Of a stretch of 64,000 bases of DNA, positions 53,201-62,100 are shown piece by piece (position 1 is the first letter of the stretch; each line of letters starts with the position of its first letter). Position numbers and translations under genes: made by a program. Source of the stretch: Chitinophaga filiformis (lineage in GTDB: Bacteria; Bacteroidota; Bacteroidia; Chitinophagales; Chitinophagaceae); contig NZ_FNBN01000002.1 of NCBI RefSeq assembly GCF_900102545.1, positions 145,245 through 209,244 of the forward strand, in the 5' to 3' direction. Below the pieces are notes generated by a model. The model had not been told where the DNA came from and searched no databases. It worked only from the letters and a program-made list of their open reading frames with translations.

Positions 53201-53908
53201 CTTCTGAAAACCTGTGCTGATCACGACACCCTTCAACTCCCGCTGCTGCGGCGTCAGGGAGATCGTCACCTTCACATCTTTATCAGTCACCACAATCCTT
53301 TTCTGTGCCGGCAAAAAGCTCAGGTGCCTTACTTCGAGTGTATAGTTACCCGGCGGTACTGCCGCCATAATAAAGGAGCCATCTTCTTCAGAGAGTGTAC
53401 CTCTGTCTTCCGTAGGTAGCAGACGTACAACAGCTCTCGCCACCGGTCTTCCTTTTTCATCGGTAATAATACCCGATACGGCGGGAATCTTCATTGGCAA
53501 TACATAAGGCACCTTGTCCGGCAGAATCTTCCTGGATATAATGATCGTTTTATTCTCAATGGAATAATCCAGCGGTTGATCGTCCAGTGCTTTTCTGAGA
53601 AAGGACTCCAGCTCCAGATTTTTGACTGTCAGGGTCACACGTTTGGTCTTTACCAACAGTTCCTGGTCATAGAACACGACGTACCCGGTTTGCTGTTTAA
53701 TGACTTTGAACACCTGTTCAAGCGGAGCATCTTTACAGGTATAGGTAATACTTTGCGAATGGCTGGTTTTTGCGCTTGCCTGCAGAATGCAGACCAGCAA
53801 CAACATGGTTGATAATCGCATAACACGTAGGGTTTGGATCAATAACCGGTAGTCCTTCCGGACGGGCATAGGCTTCCCCTGCCGGTTACAAGAAGCTTGA
53901 AAAATCAT
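50282..53908 (-). CDS. susC: SusC/RagA receptor with N-terminal STN signalling domain
   Basis: The 1208-residue TonB-dependent receptor begins with an extended N-terminus; the export signal is MRLSTMLLLVCILQASAKTS. An STN domain (residues about 57-107, APLEQVFKVIKQQTGYVVFY) contacts the anti-sigma factor. A carboxypeptidase-regulatory-like domain (about 125-205), the plug (IDGFPAIDQNLALRPG, LKDAAATSIWGSSAANGVIV) and the barrel with a C-terminal F (FNFVVSF) follow. The STN domain and the upstream FecR and ECF sigma genes show trans-envelope signalling. The ATG at 53869 (MPVRKD) may be the true start, since signal peptides of this group usually begin closer to it. Confidence 0.93.
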   Translation of the reverse strand: MIFQASCNRQGKPMPVRKDYRLLIQTLRVMRLSTMLLLVCILQASAKTSHSQSITYTCKDAPLEQVFKVIKQQTGYVVFYDQELLVKTKRVTLTVKNLELESFLRKALDDQPLDYSIENKTIIISRKILPDKVPYVLPMKIPAVSGIITDEKGRPVARAVVRLLPTEDRGTLSEEDGSFIMAAVPPGNYTLEVRHLSFLPAQKRIVVTDKDVKVTISLTPQQRELKGVVISTGFQKIEKSATTGAYSLITARELEETPDINIMKRLEGKVPGVRFDIRNNRIQIRGVNNFGNSPPLIIIDGFPAIDQNLALRPGYTPLLGDQAGTSYDVLNAFNPADIESITFLKDAAATSIWGSSAANGVIVVETKKGRKGDMTTLSLGGTISIAAPANMKNMNAMNSREYIDFEKEMFDANFYQDPFTHWRYTNPSEAVRYMFLGKRGDITPQQRDEALEKLANTNNQSQLREYLLRQAVTQQYNMSVTGGGKNTSYYMSGNYSKNLPVFKGNQNSAYFVNSNFTTDLLDGRVKLSTGINYTHSNSVVNTAALNALNPGGFGLRPYDLVVDEHGQPKNYSIMFKPEVADSLRGLGLLPWTYSPVEQLNYSNNRFLKQTTRIQASLTTRLTSWADLQVSGMYQRSSQEIELIDELNSYATRDLLNTATSIQNGKLVYGIPIGDIVRHTNTWSSDYGVRGQLNIDKHWKGIHHINFLAGADIRETKSKGYRQTQYGYDPNTGSAQAWNPTVPYRTFFFGTRTLGYADGALMSDIKRYLSYFSNGNYSLYEKYFLSGSVRFDDFSMLGIERRNRAIPLWSAGLKWDIGRENFMPAKKWLTGLALRLTYGTAGTAPASGSNYPVVNIMPADPMTGLAYSSIGTPGNQDLGWETTATLNGGIDADILYGLLNITFDIYRKRSSGILAALPYNATYGWTSLLYNTASMNSHGFEFGINANIIRTKSWGYSTSFNLAYNTNKVTDTRFGVNTGTLESGSPVAGRPVDYLTALRWAGLDQEGQSLIYNSADKILTSTDGEIVKPEDRVYKGRSTPPVFGGFMHLIRYKQLSFSARMVFYMGHNIMKQDVVPGLYPEGGNAPGFLGTSKALVRRWRKPGDEAYTNIPGVIHSNFTSLSRYADADINVISASHARLEQISLNYMAGSRIIGNWPFIRSLTMGATVSNLGVIWRKNKDGIDPMYLLENNFGSMKPSPTYTFNFVVSF

Positions 53909-53982
53909 ACTTTTGTACTGGTTGTGGTTGATAAATAAAATAAGCGTCTGACGAAGACTGTTTGTTTGCCGGCCATGGCTGC

Positions 53983-54007
53983 AGTCGTTCTACGGGGGTA
54001 GAACGAC
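53983..54007. other. Strong hairpin between fecR and susC
   Basis: A 10-bp stem (AGTCGTTCTA 53983-53992, TAGAACGACT 53998-54007) with a five-base loop is followed by TTATTTT on the plus strand, so it looks like a plus-strand terminator, although genes on both sides are on the minus strand. On the minus strand no T-run follows, so it may instead slow or stabilise the mRNA between the anti-sigma and receptor genes. Confidence 0.5.
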
Positions 54008-54030
54008 TTTTATTTTGGTTGATATTCCTG

Positions 54031-55224
54031 CTACATTACAATCAGTTTGTTACCTTTTTCAATTCTGCATTTTACATCCATCCTTTCCAGTATACGCAGT
54101 ACCTGTTGCAGGGAAAGAGCACGCTGCATTTCGCCACCGAATTTCCGGGTAGGGATCTTTCCTTCATATATGATCTCTACGTCGTACCATCTTGACAACT
54201 GTCGTAATACTGAAGGCAGGTCCATACCTTCGAAATTGAACATACCGTTCTTCCAGGCCATTACCTGGTCGATGTTCACCTGTTTACTGAGCTGCAATTG
54301 TTCTTTATCTGCTACTGCCTGCTGCCCCGGATCCAGCACAACGCTCCGGAGTGTTGCATCATTTTTGGTCATCACTACTTTACCTTCCAGCAACGTTGTA
54401 CTGATCCGGTTTTCATCGGAATAGGCATGGATATTAAAGTGTGTACCGAGCACCTCTACGGCAGTATGTTCATCTATCTGCACGCGGAAAGGTTTCGCGG
54501 TATTTTTAGCTACTTCAAAATAGGCCTCCCCTCGCAGCATGACCACTCTTTCATTGCCATCAAAGGCGGTAGGGTAACGCAGTGAGGTAGCGGCATTCAG
54601 CCACACAGCGGTACCGTCTGGTAATACTACACGGAATTGTCCGCCACGGGGAGTGCTCAGCGTATTAAAACCGGTAGCGTGCATACCAGCACTGTATTTC
54701 AACAGACCGCCCTGTTGCTGAATGCCCGTATTCCCCTGCACTACCTGTCCTTTACCCGTACTATCCAGCGTCACTACTTTTCCATCTGCCAGTGTCAGCC
54801 TGGCTTTATCTGTACCCGGCGCCTTATCATATACGACTGCCATGGTAGCCTCCTGCGCTTGCGGACGACGCATAAAAAACCAGGTACCCGATATGAGCAA
54901 TAAGAGAATAGCAGCAGCGGCCCACCAGTAACGGCGGACAGAAAATATGCCTCGGAAGCCCCGTTGTTGCTGCAAATCATCTGTCAGGAATGAAAGACGA
55001 TTAAATACCTTGTCAACAGGATGTTGGTACCGGGCATACAATTCCCCGGCAGTTCCTTCCACCGCCACATGTTCCAGCAATTCCTCCCATACAGGCCTCA
55101 GCTGGTTCACACCAGCATACTCCATCAACCTTCTTATTTCTGCTTCTGAGCAGTTTCTTTCCAGGAATTTACCGAACAGGCGACGCAGTTCCTCCTCATG
55201 AAAAATATCTTCCATAATAGCCAT
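54031..55224 (-). CDS. FecR-family anti-sigma factor
   Basis: From the ATG at 55224 the protein has 397 residues. A cytoplasmic sigma-binding region is followed by one membrane helix (YWWAAAAILLLLISGTWFFM, about residues 102-121) and the periplasmic FecR domain (TLSTPRGGQFRVVLPDGTAV, LRGEAYFEVAKNTAKPFRVQ, VLGTHFNIHAYSDE). The C-terminal DUF4974 domain with NFEGMDLPSVLRQLSRWYDV follows, which resembles and contacts STN domains. It lies 41 bases after the ECF sigma gene and upstream of the STN-SusC gene, forming the standard cell-surface signalling set. An in-frame TTG at 55233 and an ATG at 55215 are other possible starts. Confidence 0.93.
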   Translation of the reverse strand: MAIMEDIFHEEELRRLFGKFLERNCSEAEIRRLMEYAGVNQLRPVWEELLEHVAVEGTAGELYARYQHPVDKVFNRLSFLTDDLQQQRGFRGIFSVRRYWWAAAAILLLLISGTWFFMRRPQAQEATMAVVYDKAPGTDKARLTLADGKVVTLDSTGKGQVVQGNTGIQQQGGLLKYSAGMHATGFNTLSTPRGGQFRVVLPDGTAVWLNAATSLRYPTAFDGNERVVMLRGEAYFEVAKNTAKPFRVQIDEHTAVEVLGTHFNIHAYSDENRISTTLLEGKVVMTKNDATLRSVVLDPGQQAVADKEQLQLSKQVNIDQVMAWKNGMFNFEGMDLPSVLRQLSRWYDVEIIYEGKIPTRKFGGEMQRALSLQQVLRILERMDVKCRIEKGNKLIVM

Positions 55225-55265
55225 TACGAACAAGCTTGAATAAATAACTACTCCGGGGGAAAAAA

Positions 55266-55856
55266 TTATTTAAATAAAAAATAGAGCAGGAGCATTCCCG
55301 TAATATCCGGACGACTGGTCAGATATTCCCGCAGGAATTGGGTGGCCTTAACCACATGATTATTAACGGTAGATGGCGAGATGCCTAATAAACGGCTTAC
55401 CTCCTCATGACTCTTGCCTTCCAGTTTACAGAGGGTAAATACCAGTTTACGTTGCGGAGGTAAGGCATCAATGGCCGTTTGGAGCAGGAATGCATTCTCT
55501 TTTTGCTCCAGCCTTTCTTCTGTATGTGTATAATGATCGATACTGGCTTCCAGCAGGCGGTTGATTAACTGTGTGCTACGGTTGGCCTTCCGGAAAAGAT
55601 CTATGGCCAGGTTATCTGCTATTTTGAACAGGTAGGACCGGAATGATCGCTCAGGGTCAACCAGGGCATGTTTCTGCCAGACGGTAATAAATACTTCCTG
55701 CAGCAGCTCTGTAGCCAGATCTTCGGAATGTAAGAGTTTCAGGAGCTTACCGTATATCCTTGGGGCATAATGATAATAGATTACCTGAAAGGCGTCCTTA
55801 TCACCTTTCGCCATTCTCTCAAGTAAGGCAGTTTCATTTTCCAGGATCTCCGGCAT
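55266..55856 (-). CDS. ECF-type RNA polymerase sigma factor
   Basis: The 196-residue sigma-70 family protein has region 2 (FQVIYYHYAPRIYGKLLKLL, with FRSYLFKIADNLAIDLFRKA) and region 4 (IDALPPQRKLVFTLCKLEGK, SHEEVSRLLGISPSTVNNHV). It belongs to the Bacteroides-expansion type of ECF factors that pair with FecR and STN-SusC proteins. It heads the minus-strand locus and would switch on transcription of the downstream susC, susD and protease genes when the receptor is occupied. The C-terminus ends in a short hydrophobic tail (GMLLLYFLFK). Confidence 0.93.
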   Translation of the reverse strand: MPEILENETALLERMAKGDKDAFQVIYYHYAPRIYGKLLKLLHSEDLATELLQEVFITVWQKHALVDPERSFRSYLFKIADNLAIDLFRKANRSTQLINRLLEASIDHYTHTEERLEQKENAFLLQTAIDALPPQRKLVFTLCKLEGKSHEEVSRLLGISPSTVNNHVVKATQFLREYLTSRPDITGMLLLYFLFK

Positions 55857-55937
55857 GGATCACTATTCCCTCAATTTTTTGGTTGAAATCGGGGACTAAA
55901 GTAATAAAAAATGGCTCTTAAATTATAACAGCACAAA

Positions 55938-55967
55938 AAAGCCGTTCCCCGAAAGAGGAACGGCTTT
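55938..55967 (-). terminator. Rho-independent terminator of the SRPBCC gene
   Basis: A perfect 11-bp stem (AAAGCCGTTCC 55938-55948, GGAACGGCTTT 55957-55967) ends in a T-run on the minus strand (TTTTTTG). It lies 31 bases downstream of the SRPBCC stop codon. Confidence 0.85.
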
Positions 55968-55997
55968 ATAATAATATGACGACCATGGCAAGGTGTG

Positions 55998-56438
55998 CTA
56001 GTGTTCTTCCGACAACTCCTTCACTTTTTCCAGCGCTTTCGGCCAGGTGTTGGTGAAATAGTCTTTATACTCATCCACAATATCCATGTCTACTACTAAT
56101 ACAGTCTGTCCGTTTGCACTTTTCAGTGTATAATTTTCATGAGCGCCTGCCCATTTCTTTACCTCTTCACTCTCCCTGTCTTCAACACCGTTCTTTACAT
56201 ATCCGAGATGTTCTATCGACATGAACTCATTGGGAATATTCTCTTCCACCCTGGATATCATTCCGTCATTCTTTTCATCCAGGAACTGGATCTCACTGCC
56301 TTTCTTCCAGTCTGTTTTAGCGCATGATCCGGGAGCAAAAACTGAAGTCCATTTACGGTAGGAAGCGTCATCCCAGAGTACCTTCCAAACCTTTTCCCGG
56401 GGTCCGTTGATAGTGATTTTGAATTCATGTTTTTCCAT
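55998..56438 (-). CDS. SRPBCC-fold protein (AHSA1-like)
   Basis: Starting from the ATG at 56438 (MEKHEFKITINGPREKVWKV) the protein has 146 residues and fits the AHSA1/START-like SRPBCC fold, with the typical first strand, the YRKWTSVFAPGS turn region and the long C-terminal helix (TNTWPKALEKVKELSEEH). Family members bind small hydrophobic ligands or act as Hsp90 co-factors; the ligand is not known. The open frame runs 26 codons further upstream (to 56516) but that part is not family-like. It is a single-gene unit with a terminator downstream. Confidence 0.82.
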   Translation of the reverse strand: MEKHEFKITINGPREKVWKVLWDDASYRKWTSVFAPGSCAKTDWKKGSEIQFLDEKNDGMISRVEENIPNEFMSIEHLGYVKNGVEDRESEEVKKWAGAHENYTLKSANGQTVLVVDMDIVDEYKDYFTNTWPKALEKVKELSEEH

Positions 56439-56547
56439 AACATGTGTTTTAAGTGTTTGTAAACGTATAAGTAATGGAAATCTTAGTTCGCAGAACAAAG
56501 ATGGAATTCTTTTCACTTTTACAGGCGGTGCAATTACGACATTTTAA

Positions 56548-56577
56548 AGGGGCAAACCAGTCGCCTGGAATGCCCCT
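56548..56577 (-). terminator. Terminator of the DUF3823-SusCD operon
   Basis: A 7-bp GC-rich stem (AGGGGCA 56548-56554, TGCCCCT 56571-56577) is followed on the minus strand by TTAAAAT. It lies 57 bases downstream of the DUF3823 stop. The remaining bases to the SRPBCC gene hold its promoter only. Confidence 0.6.
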
Positions 56578-56633
56578 CAGTTCGCTATCAACAGAACAGG
56601 CTGTTCCTTATTTCCCCTGCTGTGTGCACCAAA

Positions 56634-57341
56634 TTATGGTACTTTAACTTCGATTATCTGCGAATAATTAAACTGTTTAAAACTATCGTCCACTCTTACT
56701 CCAACCCTCGCATAGAATGTACGGGTTGTCTTCAGATTGGGCACCTGTATTTCGTAGGTCTTTGCCGCGATATCGGCCGACCAGCTACTATTGATATCGA
56801 TCTTATTAGGATCGGTATACTGACTGATAGTAGCGCCACTGCCTACATACTCACTTGTATTCACGAAAGGCTTGACATCCAGTATCCTGGGCAGACCTGT
56901 TTCCACCGGTGCTGACAACTTAAACCGCATGATCAGCGTAGTGCCCTGCAACTCATGCGTGAACTGGGTGATGCGCAGGTAAGGTGTCAGTGTGAAATCC
57001 TGGGTAGCCGTACCATTGATATCCATCTCAATACCCTCAACCGGCCAGAAAGCACCATTGACAGGCGTCACGCGATAATGCCCGCTGAACAATTTTGTAT
57101 CTTCAAAAGTACCATCACTTTTGGAAGGAATGTATTGCGGCGTAGGCGTGGCACTCCAGCTCAGTTCTTCCAGTTTGATCTGTACACCGCCTGTTTCTGT
57201 CAGGAAGTTCTCTTTTGAATCATTGTCAAGCAGTCTCCCTTTAAAAGCTGCATTCGGGCCATCAAAATTATCTTCCTTGGTACAGGAAGATACCATCATG
57301 GCAGTAAGTAAGACAAACAATCCTTTTATGATCTTTTGCAT
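56634..57341 (-). CDS. DUF3823-type outer-membrane lipoprotein
   Basis: The 235-residue protein has a lipoprotein signal (GLFVLLTAMMVSSCTKED, lipobox cysteine about residue 20) and the DUF3823 pattern: an N-terminal beta domain with FKGRLLDNDSKENFLTETGG and VQIKLEELSW, and a second beta-sandwich half. DUF3823 proteins are commonly found next to SusD and are thought to be surface glycan-binding accessory proteins, like SusE/F. It is last in a SusC-SusD-DUF3823 operon, 15 bases after susD. Confidence 0.87.
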   Translation of the reverse strand: MQKIIKGLFVLLTAMMVSSCTKEDNFDGPNAAFKGRLLDNDSKENFLTETGGVQIKLEELSWSATPTPQYIPSKSDGTFEDTKLFSGHYRVTPVNGAFWPVEGIEMDINGTATQDFTLTPYLRITQFTHELQGTTLIMRFKLSAPVETGLPRILDVKPFVNTSEYVGSGATISQYTDPNKIDINSSWSADIAAKTYEIQVPNLKTTRTFYARVGVRVDDSFKQFNYSQIIEVKVP

Positions 57342-57356
57342 GGTAGTCGTTTTAAT

Positions 57357-59180
57357 TTAGTGGTTAGGGTTATTGGGATAAAGGTTCGGGTTCTTCCCCA
57401 GTTCTCCTCCGGGTATAGGCTCGTAGTAGTATTTCTTCTCAAAGTTGTAGGAACGCTGGAAAGGTTCAAACTCACGGAGGAAGATGTATTTCTGTTCATC
57501 GGCAATATAGTATGGCATCATGGCGTGATATTTTGTGTTATCCAGTAGCCTGTCTGCTATCCGCCATCTTCTGAGATCCCACCAGTATTGTTTCTCGAAG
57601 GCCAGTTCTTTGCAGCGTTCATTACGCACGGTGTCTATTGTAAATGTTCCTGTGAGGAGTGGCGCACCTGCACGGTCCCTGATATCATTGATCATATTCC
57701 TGGCATCAACGATGTTGTTCAGTTCAAAAGCCGCTTCTGCCCTGTTCAGCAATACCTCCGCATAGCGCATATCTATCCAGCTCTGTGTGCTCATGTACAA
57801 TCCGCATTGGGATTGGGCGCGGTTATAATCCACGTATTTGCGGATATAGAAACCGGTACGGCTAAGGTCATCACCATCGGTACTGATACCCGTAAAGCCA
57901 ATGATACGCATGCCATTGAATAAGGTTTCTGTTTTACCCGCCAGGTGTCTGAACTGCCTGTTCGGAGGATTCTGCCCCAATTCATCAGCAGCGGTACCGG
58001 CAAAGTGCTCATAGATACCGCGCTGCATATCAAATTGCTTCCCCCTCAGGGTAGCACCGGGAAAATAGATCGTTGCCAGCAGACGGGGTTCCAGTCCTTG
58101 TGCCAGCTGACTGGTATTATCAAAACGACGGGGCGTACCATCAGCATTTACCACCGGCAATAGCCCTGTAAAACGCTCAACAAGTTCGAGGGTCGGATAA
58201 GCACGGGAAAGGCCATCCGCAGTCATGAAACGGCAGGTCATGGTAGCATCCCAGCTGTGAGCCGTACCTGTGGTCAGCGAATAGTCCCTCACCAATATAT
58301 TCTCTGTGCTTTCCTTGTCAAGGAAAAGGTCAGCATAGTTCAGTTCCTTATCTGTCTTCTTGCGGTACAAACTATAGTGCCCTTCCAGTAGTTTGGCCGC
58401 ATCCCAGGCCCTTTGGAAGAAACCAGCTGCTGCAGCTGCCGGAATACCCACATAACCCTGATCGCGGGCAGCGCCGGCTACGAAGTTCTCCGAACCATAC
58501 TTCGCGATACTGCCTGCATACACCATCGCTCTGGACTTCAAAGCCGCTGCCACATAACGGTTGGCCCGCCCTCTCTCACTAGCTGCCGGCATTTTATTAT
58601 AAGCGCTATCCAGGTCGTCGGATATAAAATTCCACACATCCACTTCCTTGTCTCTATGTACCTGCAGCTCTTCCAGGCTTTGCTCCGGATAATGCTGTAC
58701 CTTCCTGATAATAGGAATACCACCATAACGTTTAGCCAGCGCAAAGTAGAAGTAGGCGCGACAGAAATAAGCCTCGCCTAACCAGGCATCAACCTGTTCC
58801 TTTGAAAAGCCGGTGCCATACACAGGCAGGTTCCCGATAAAATAATTGACAGTACGGATGTCGCCATAGGGCCAGTAACCAAAGCCCCCAGCGCCGTCAT
58901 AGGTACTACCATACGGACCTACCAGTTCTCCGCACAATGCGCCGGGATGATAAAAGTGTTCCCATTGCCTGTTAAACCCTGAACCCTCCTGGCGATAATA
59001 GAAATCTTCTATTGGCAAGGCCCTGTATATAGTAGCCAGGTATCCCTTTACACCTGCTTCTGTCGCGAAAACATCCTTATCCTGTATTACATTCAGCGGA
59101 TCGATATTCAGGTCCTTGCAGGAGGGCTGTAACAATACCGCCAGTATGGTGATGATGCTTATATATATCTTGTTCTTCAT
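57357..59180 (-). CDS. susD: SusD/RagB-family outer-membrane lipoprotein
   Basis: The 607-residue SusD protein has the lipobox (LAVLLQPSCKDLNID), then NVIQDKDVFATEAGVKGYLA. It has helical repeats with GEAYFCRAYFYFALAKRYGG and the RagB_SusD C-terminal domain with MRYAEVLLNRAEAAFELNNI and KELAFEKQYWWDLRRWRIAD. It is on the long side for SusD, as in pairs that take up large glycans. It follows its SusC by 12 bases and precedes the DUF3823 gene. Confidence 0.92.
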   Translation of the reverse strand: MKNKIYISIITILAVLLQPSCKDLNIDPLNVIQDKDVFATEAGVKGYLATIYRALPIEDFYYRQEGSGFNRQWEHFYHPGALCGELVGPYGSTYDGAGGFGYWPYGDIRTVNYFIGNLPVYGTGFSKEQVDAWLGEAYFCRAYFYFALAKRYGGIPIIRKVQHYPEQSLEELQVHRDKEVDVWNFISDDLDSAYNKMPAASERGRANRYVAAALKSRAMVYAGSIAKYGSENFVAGAARDQGYVGIPAAAAAGFFQRAWDAAKLLEGHYSLYRKKTDKELNYADLFLDKESTENILVRDYSLTTGTAHSWDATMTCRFMTADGLSRAYPTLELVERFTGLLPVVNADGTPRRFDNTSQLAQGLEPRLLATIYFPGATLRGKQFDMQRGIYEHFAGTAADELGQNPPNRQFRHLAGKTETLFNGMRIIGFTGISTDGDDLSRTGFYIRKYVDYNRAQSQCGLYMSTQSWIDMRYAEVLLNRAEAAFELNNIVDARNMINDIRDRAGAPLLTGTFTIDTVRNERCKELAFEKQYWWDLRRWRIADRLLDNTKYHAMMPYYIADEQKYIFLREFEPFQRSYNFEKKYYYEPIPGGELGKNPNLYPNNPNH

Positions 59181-59192
59181 GTTGTTTTCAGT

Positions 59193-62100
59193 TTAAAAAG
59201 TAACACTGGCTCCTACACTGAATGTCCTGTTCATAGGATATTTATATCCGCCCTGGGAATAGTTCCAGTCCGCACCATTAGCTACCGTACCGGGATGCTC
59301 CGGATCGCTGTTCTTTAATCCCGTAAACGTGGCGAGGTTATAACTGTTGACGTACGCCCTGAGATTACTGATCCCCATATGACTGAGTAGTTTCTTCGGA
59401 ATAGTATATCCTATCTCCAGGCTTTTAATTCTCAGGTAAGAGGCATCCTGCACAGCCTTGGTACCTTCCGCCACTGGTGAACCCATCGCAGGATATTTGC
59501 CAGGTACCCACTGGGTATTAGGGTCAAACACATCTGCATTGGGATCAGCTGTATGCCATCTATCCAGGAACTGTGTAAGCGCGCTACGGCCATACATCAG
59601 GGGCTCTGCCATCTGCTCGGCATATTGTACATAAAAATCAGTAGCGCCCTGTAAGAGCATGTTAAAGTCAACACCCTTCCAGGCAGCACCAAGTGTCATC
59701 CCGAAGTTGATGAGGGGAAGATCCCTCACTGCGATAGGTGATTCGTCCTTGCCATCTATTACTCCGTCATTATTCCAGTCCTGGTAATAGTAATCACCCG
59801 GCACCACGTTCTGGTTGCCGCCGCCGGTATTGACATTGTAATGGTAGATCTGGTCGTAGGAGGAAAACTGACCACCGTATTGTTTACCCCACCAGATGTT
59901 CGTATAGCGGTTTTGCTGGGAATTCTTCCAGTTCTCATAAGAGTTCCCTGCTTTTGTCTGCTGCACAACACGCAGCATAGTGCGGGTAGAAGCCACATTG
60001 GCACTGATATTATAGCTGAAATCGCGGATAGTGTTCCGGTGTGTCAACACGATCTCGATACCTCTTGTCCGGTCGCTGTTCAGATTCTCCTGAGGCAGGT
60101 TGGTCCCCACAGTACCTGGTAGTGTGGTTGTTCTTGTAGCCAGCAGGCCGTCCCTGTTCCGGATGAAGTAATCCACTGAACCTCCTATCATCCCTTTCAG
60201 CAGGTCGAAATCGATACCCATGTTGAGCGTCTTAGCCGTATACCAGGTCAGATCCGGATTTACCACACCCCGGGAAGCCATCCCATTCACATAATTGCCG
60301 CCAAAGAAGTAACCGGGAGAAGGATAGTTATACCCTGATATGTACTGGAAGCCGGTAGCACCATCATCCCCGGTTCTACCATAAGACGCACGCAGTTTCA
60401 GGTTGCTCAGGATGTTGGGAGATACGAACCTTTGGAAGAAAGGCTCTTCTGTCAGACGCCAGCCGCCCGATATCGCCGGGAAAAAGCCCCATTGCGCCCC
60501 TGGTTTAAACTTACTGGACCCGTCATACCGGAAACTGAAATCAAGCAGGTATTTACCCTTAAAATCGTAATTCACTTTACCAACGATGCCCTTATTCACG
60601 GTCTCCCATAAACCGTTACCATCCATGCTGCCCAGCTGATTACCTGCATCGCCGGCAAACAGGTAAGGAAGGCCCAGGGAGAACTCCCGTTGCGCGTAGA
60701 AGTTGTCGGCTGTCGCATGACTTTCTTCATACAGCACTAATCCGGTCACATTATGCCTGCCGGCGAATTTCCTGGTATAGTTCAGCGATAACTGGTACAG
60801 TGTAGAAGTATTGTTGCCATAAGTGCGGTTAACGGTGGACGGAGCATTGACCAGCGTGCCGATATACTTATCATTCTGCCGGTCATATTCAAAGAGTGAA
60901 TAAGACTTCTTCACGAGCGTGTTGTCTACGATATTGAAACCGTAGTTATACATGCCCCTGGCCATCAGTCCCTCAATAGCCGGTATGTCATATTCCAATG
61001 CCAGTTGTCCCTGGAAGTTCTTGTTCTTAAACGCCTGGCTACCTACGTAGCCGGCATTTGTCATGATCACCGGATTGGCATTGTCCGGCATCAGGTGCGG
61101 ATACTGGGGATTGTTATTCGCATAGATCTGGTCGGTCGGCAGCTGGTTCCAGGTGTATTTGAACATCTCCCAGATACCCCTGCCGCCCGGCTGGTTCTTG
61201 GTATCCGTATAACCCGACAGCAGCAACTGCGCCCGCATTCTGTCAGTGATCTTAGCGTTGATGTTGGAGCGGAAGTTCCATCGGTCATAGTTCATGTCCC
61301 CGCTGCGGAACAAACCATCCTGGTTGAAATAGCCCAGGTTAAAGAAGTAGTTGGCCTTGTCGTTGCCCCCATTCACGCTCAGAGTATGCTGTATCTCAGG
61401 GGCAAATTCCTTCATCGTAGCGCCTACCCAGTCGGATGATTTCAGTGTACCATTCCTGTACAGTTCCATATCCGCATCTGAGAAAGAAGGCGGCATCTGG
61501 TTATAGAAGTTATTTCCAAAGTCACGTTTCTGTTTCTCGTTCTTCAGCATCATATATTGCAGTGCATCCACTCCCTGCGGCACATTCAGGAACTGCTGCC
61601 AGCTCTGGTTCACCGCATAGGTGATATCAAACTTGCCCGTCAGACTGCGGGTACCTTTTTTACTGGTCACCAGGATCACTCCATTTGCAGCGCGCACCCC
61701 ATAAACAGCGGCGGCAGCATCCTTCAGGATAGAGATACTCTCTATTTCATTGGGGTCCATCCTGGAAAGATCACCGCTGCTTCGTGGTACTCCATCGATA
61801 ACCACCAGGGGATTTCCCATCCCGCGGATGTCGAACACATTGTCATAAGCGCCCGGCTCACTGCTTTTCTGTACTACGCGCAGGCCGGGTAACTTACCCG
61901 TCATCATGTTAATGACATTTTCATTTTTGGTCACGACCAGCTCACTGGCCCGGATCACGGAAACAGCCCCCGTTACCGTGGCCTTTCGCTGGGTACCATA
62001 TCCGGTTACGATCACCTGGTTCAGGCCAGCCGTCGTAGCCGGCAGGCGTACCACTACATTCCCGGAACCGCTGTAAGGAATTCTCAGCTCCCGGTATCCC

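Noticed and set aside
56439..56516. 26-codon N-terminal extension of the SRPBCC gene
   Set aside because: The sequence is not family-like and the ATG at 56438 gives a normal AHSA1-type N-terminus.
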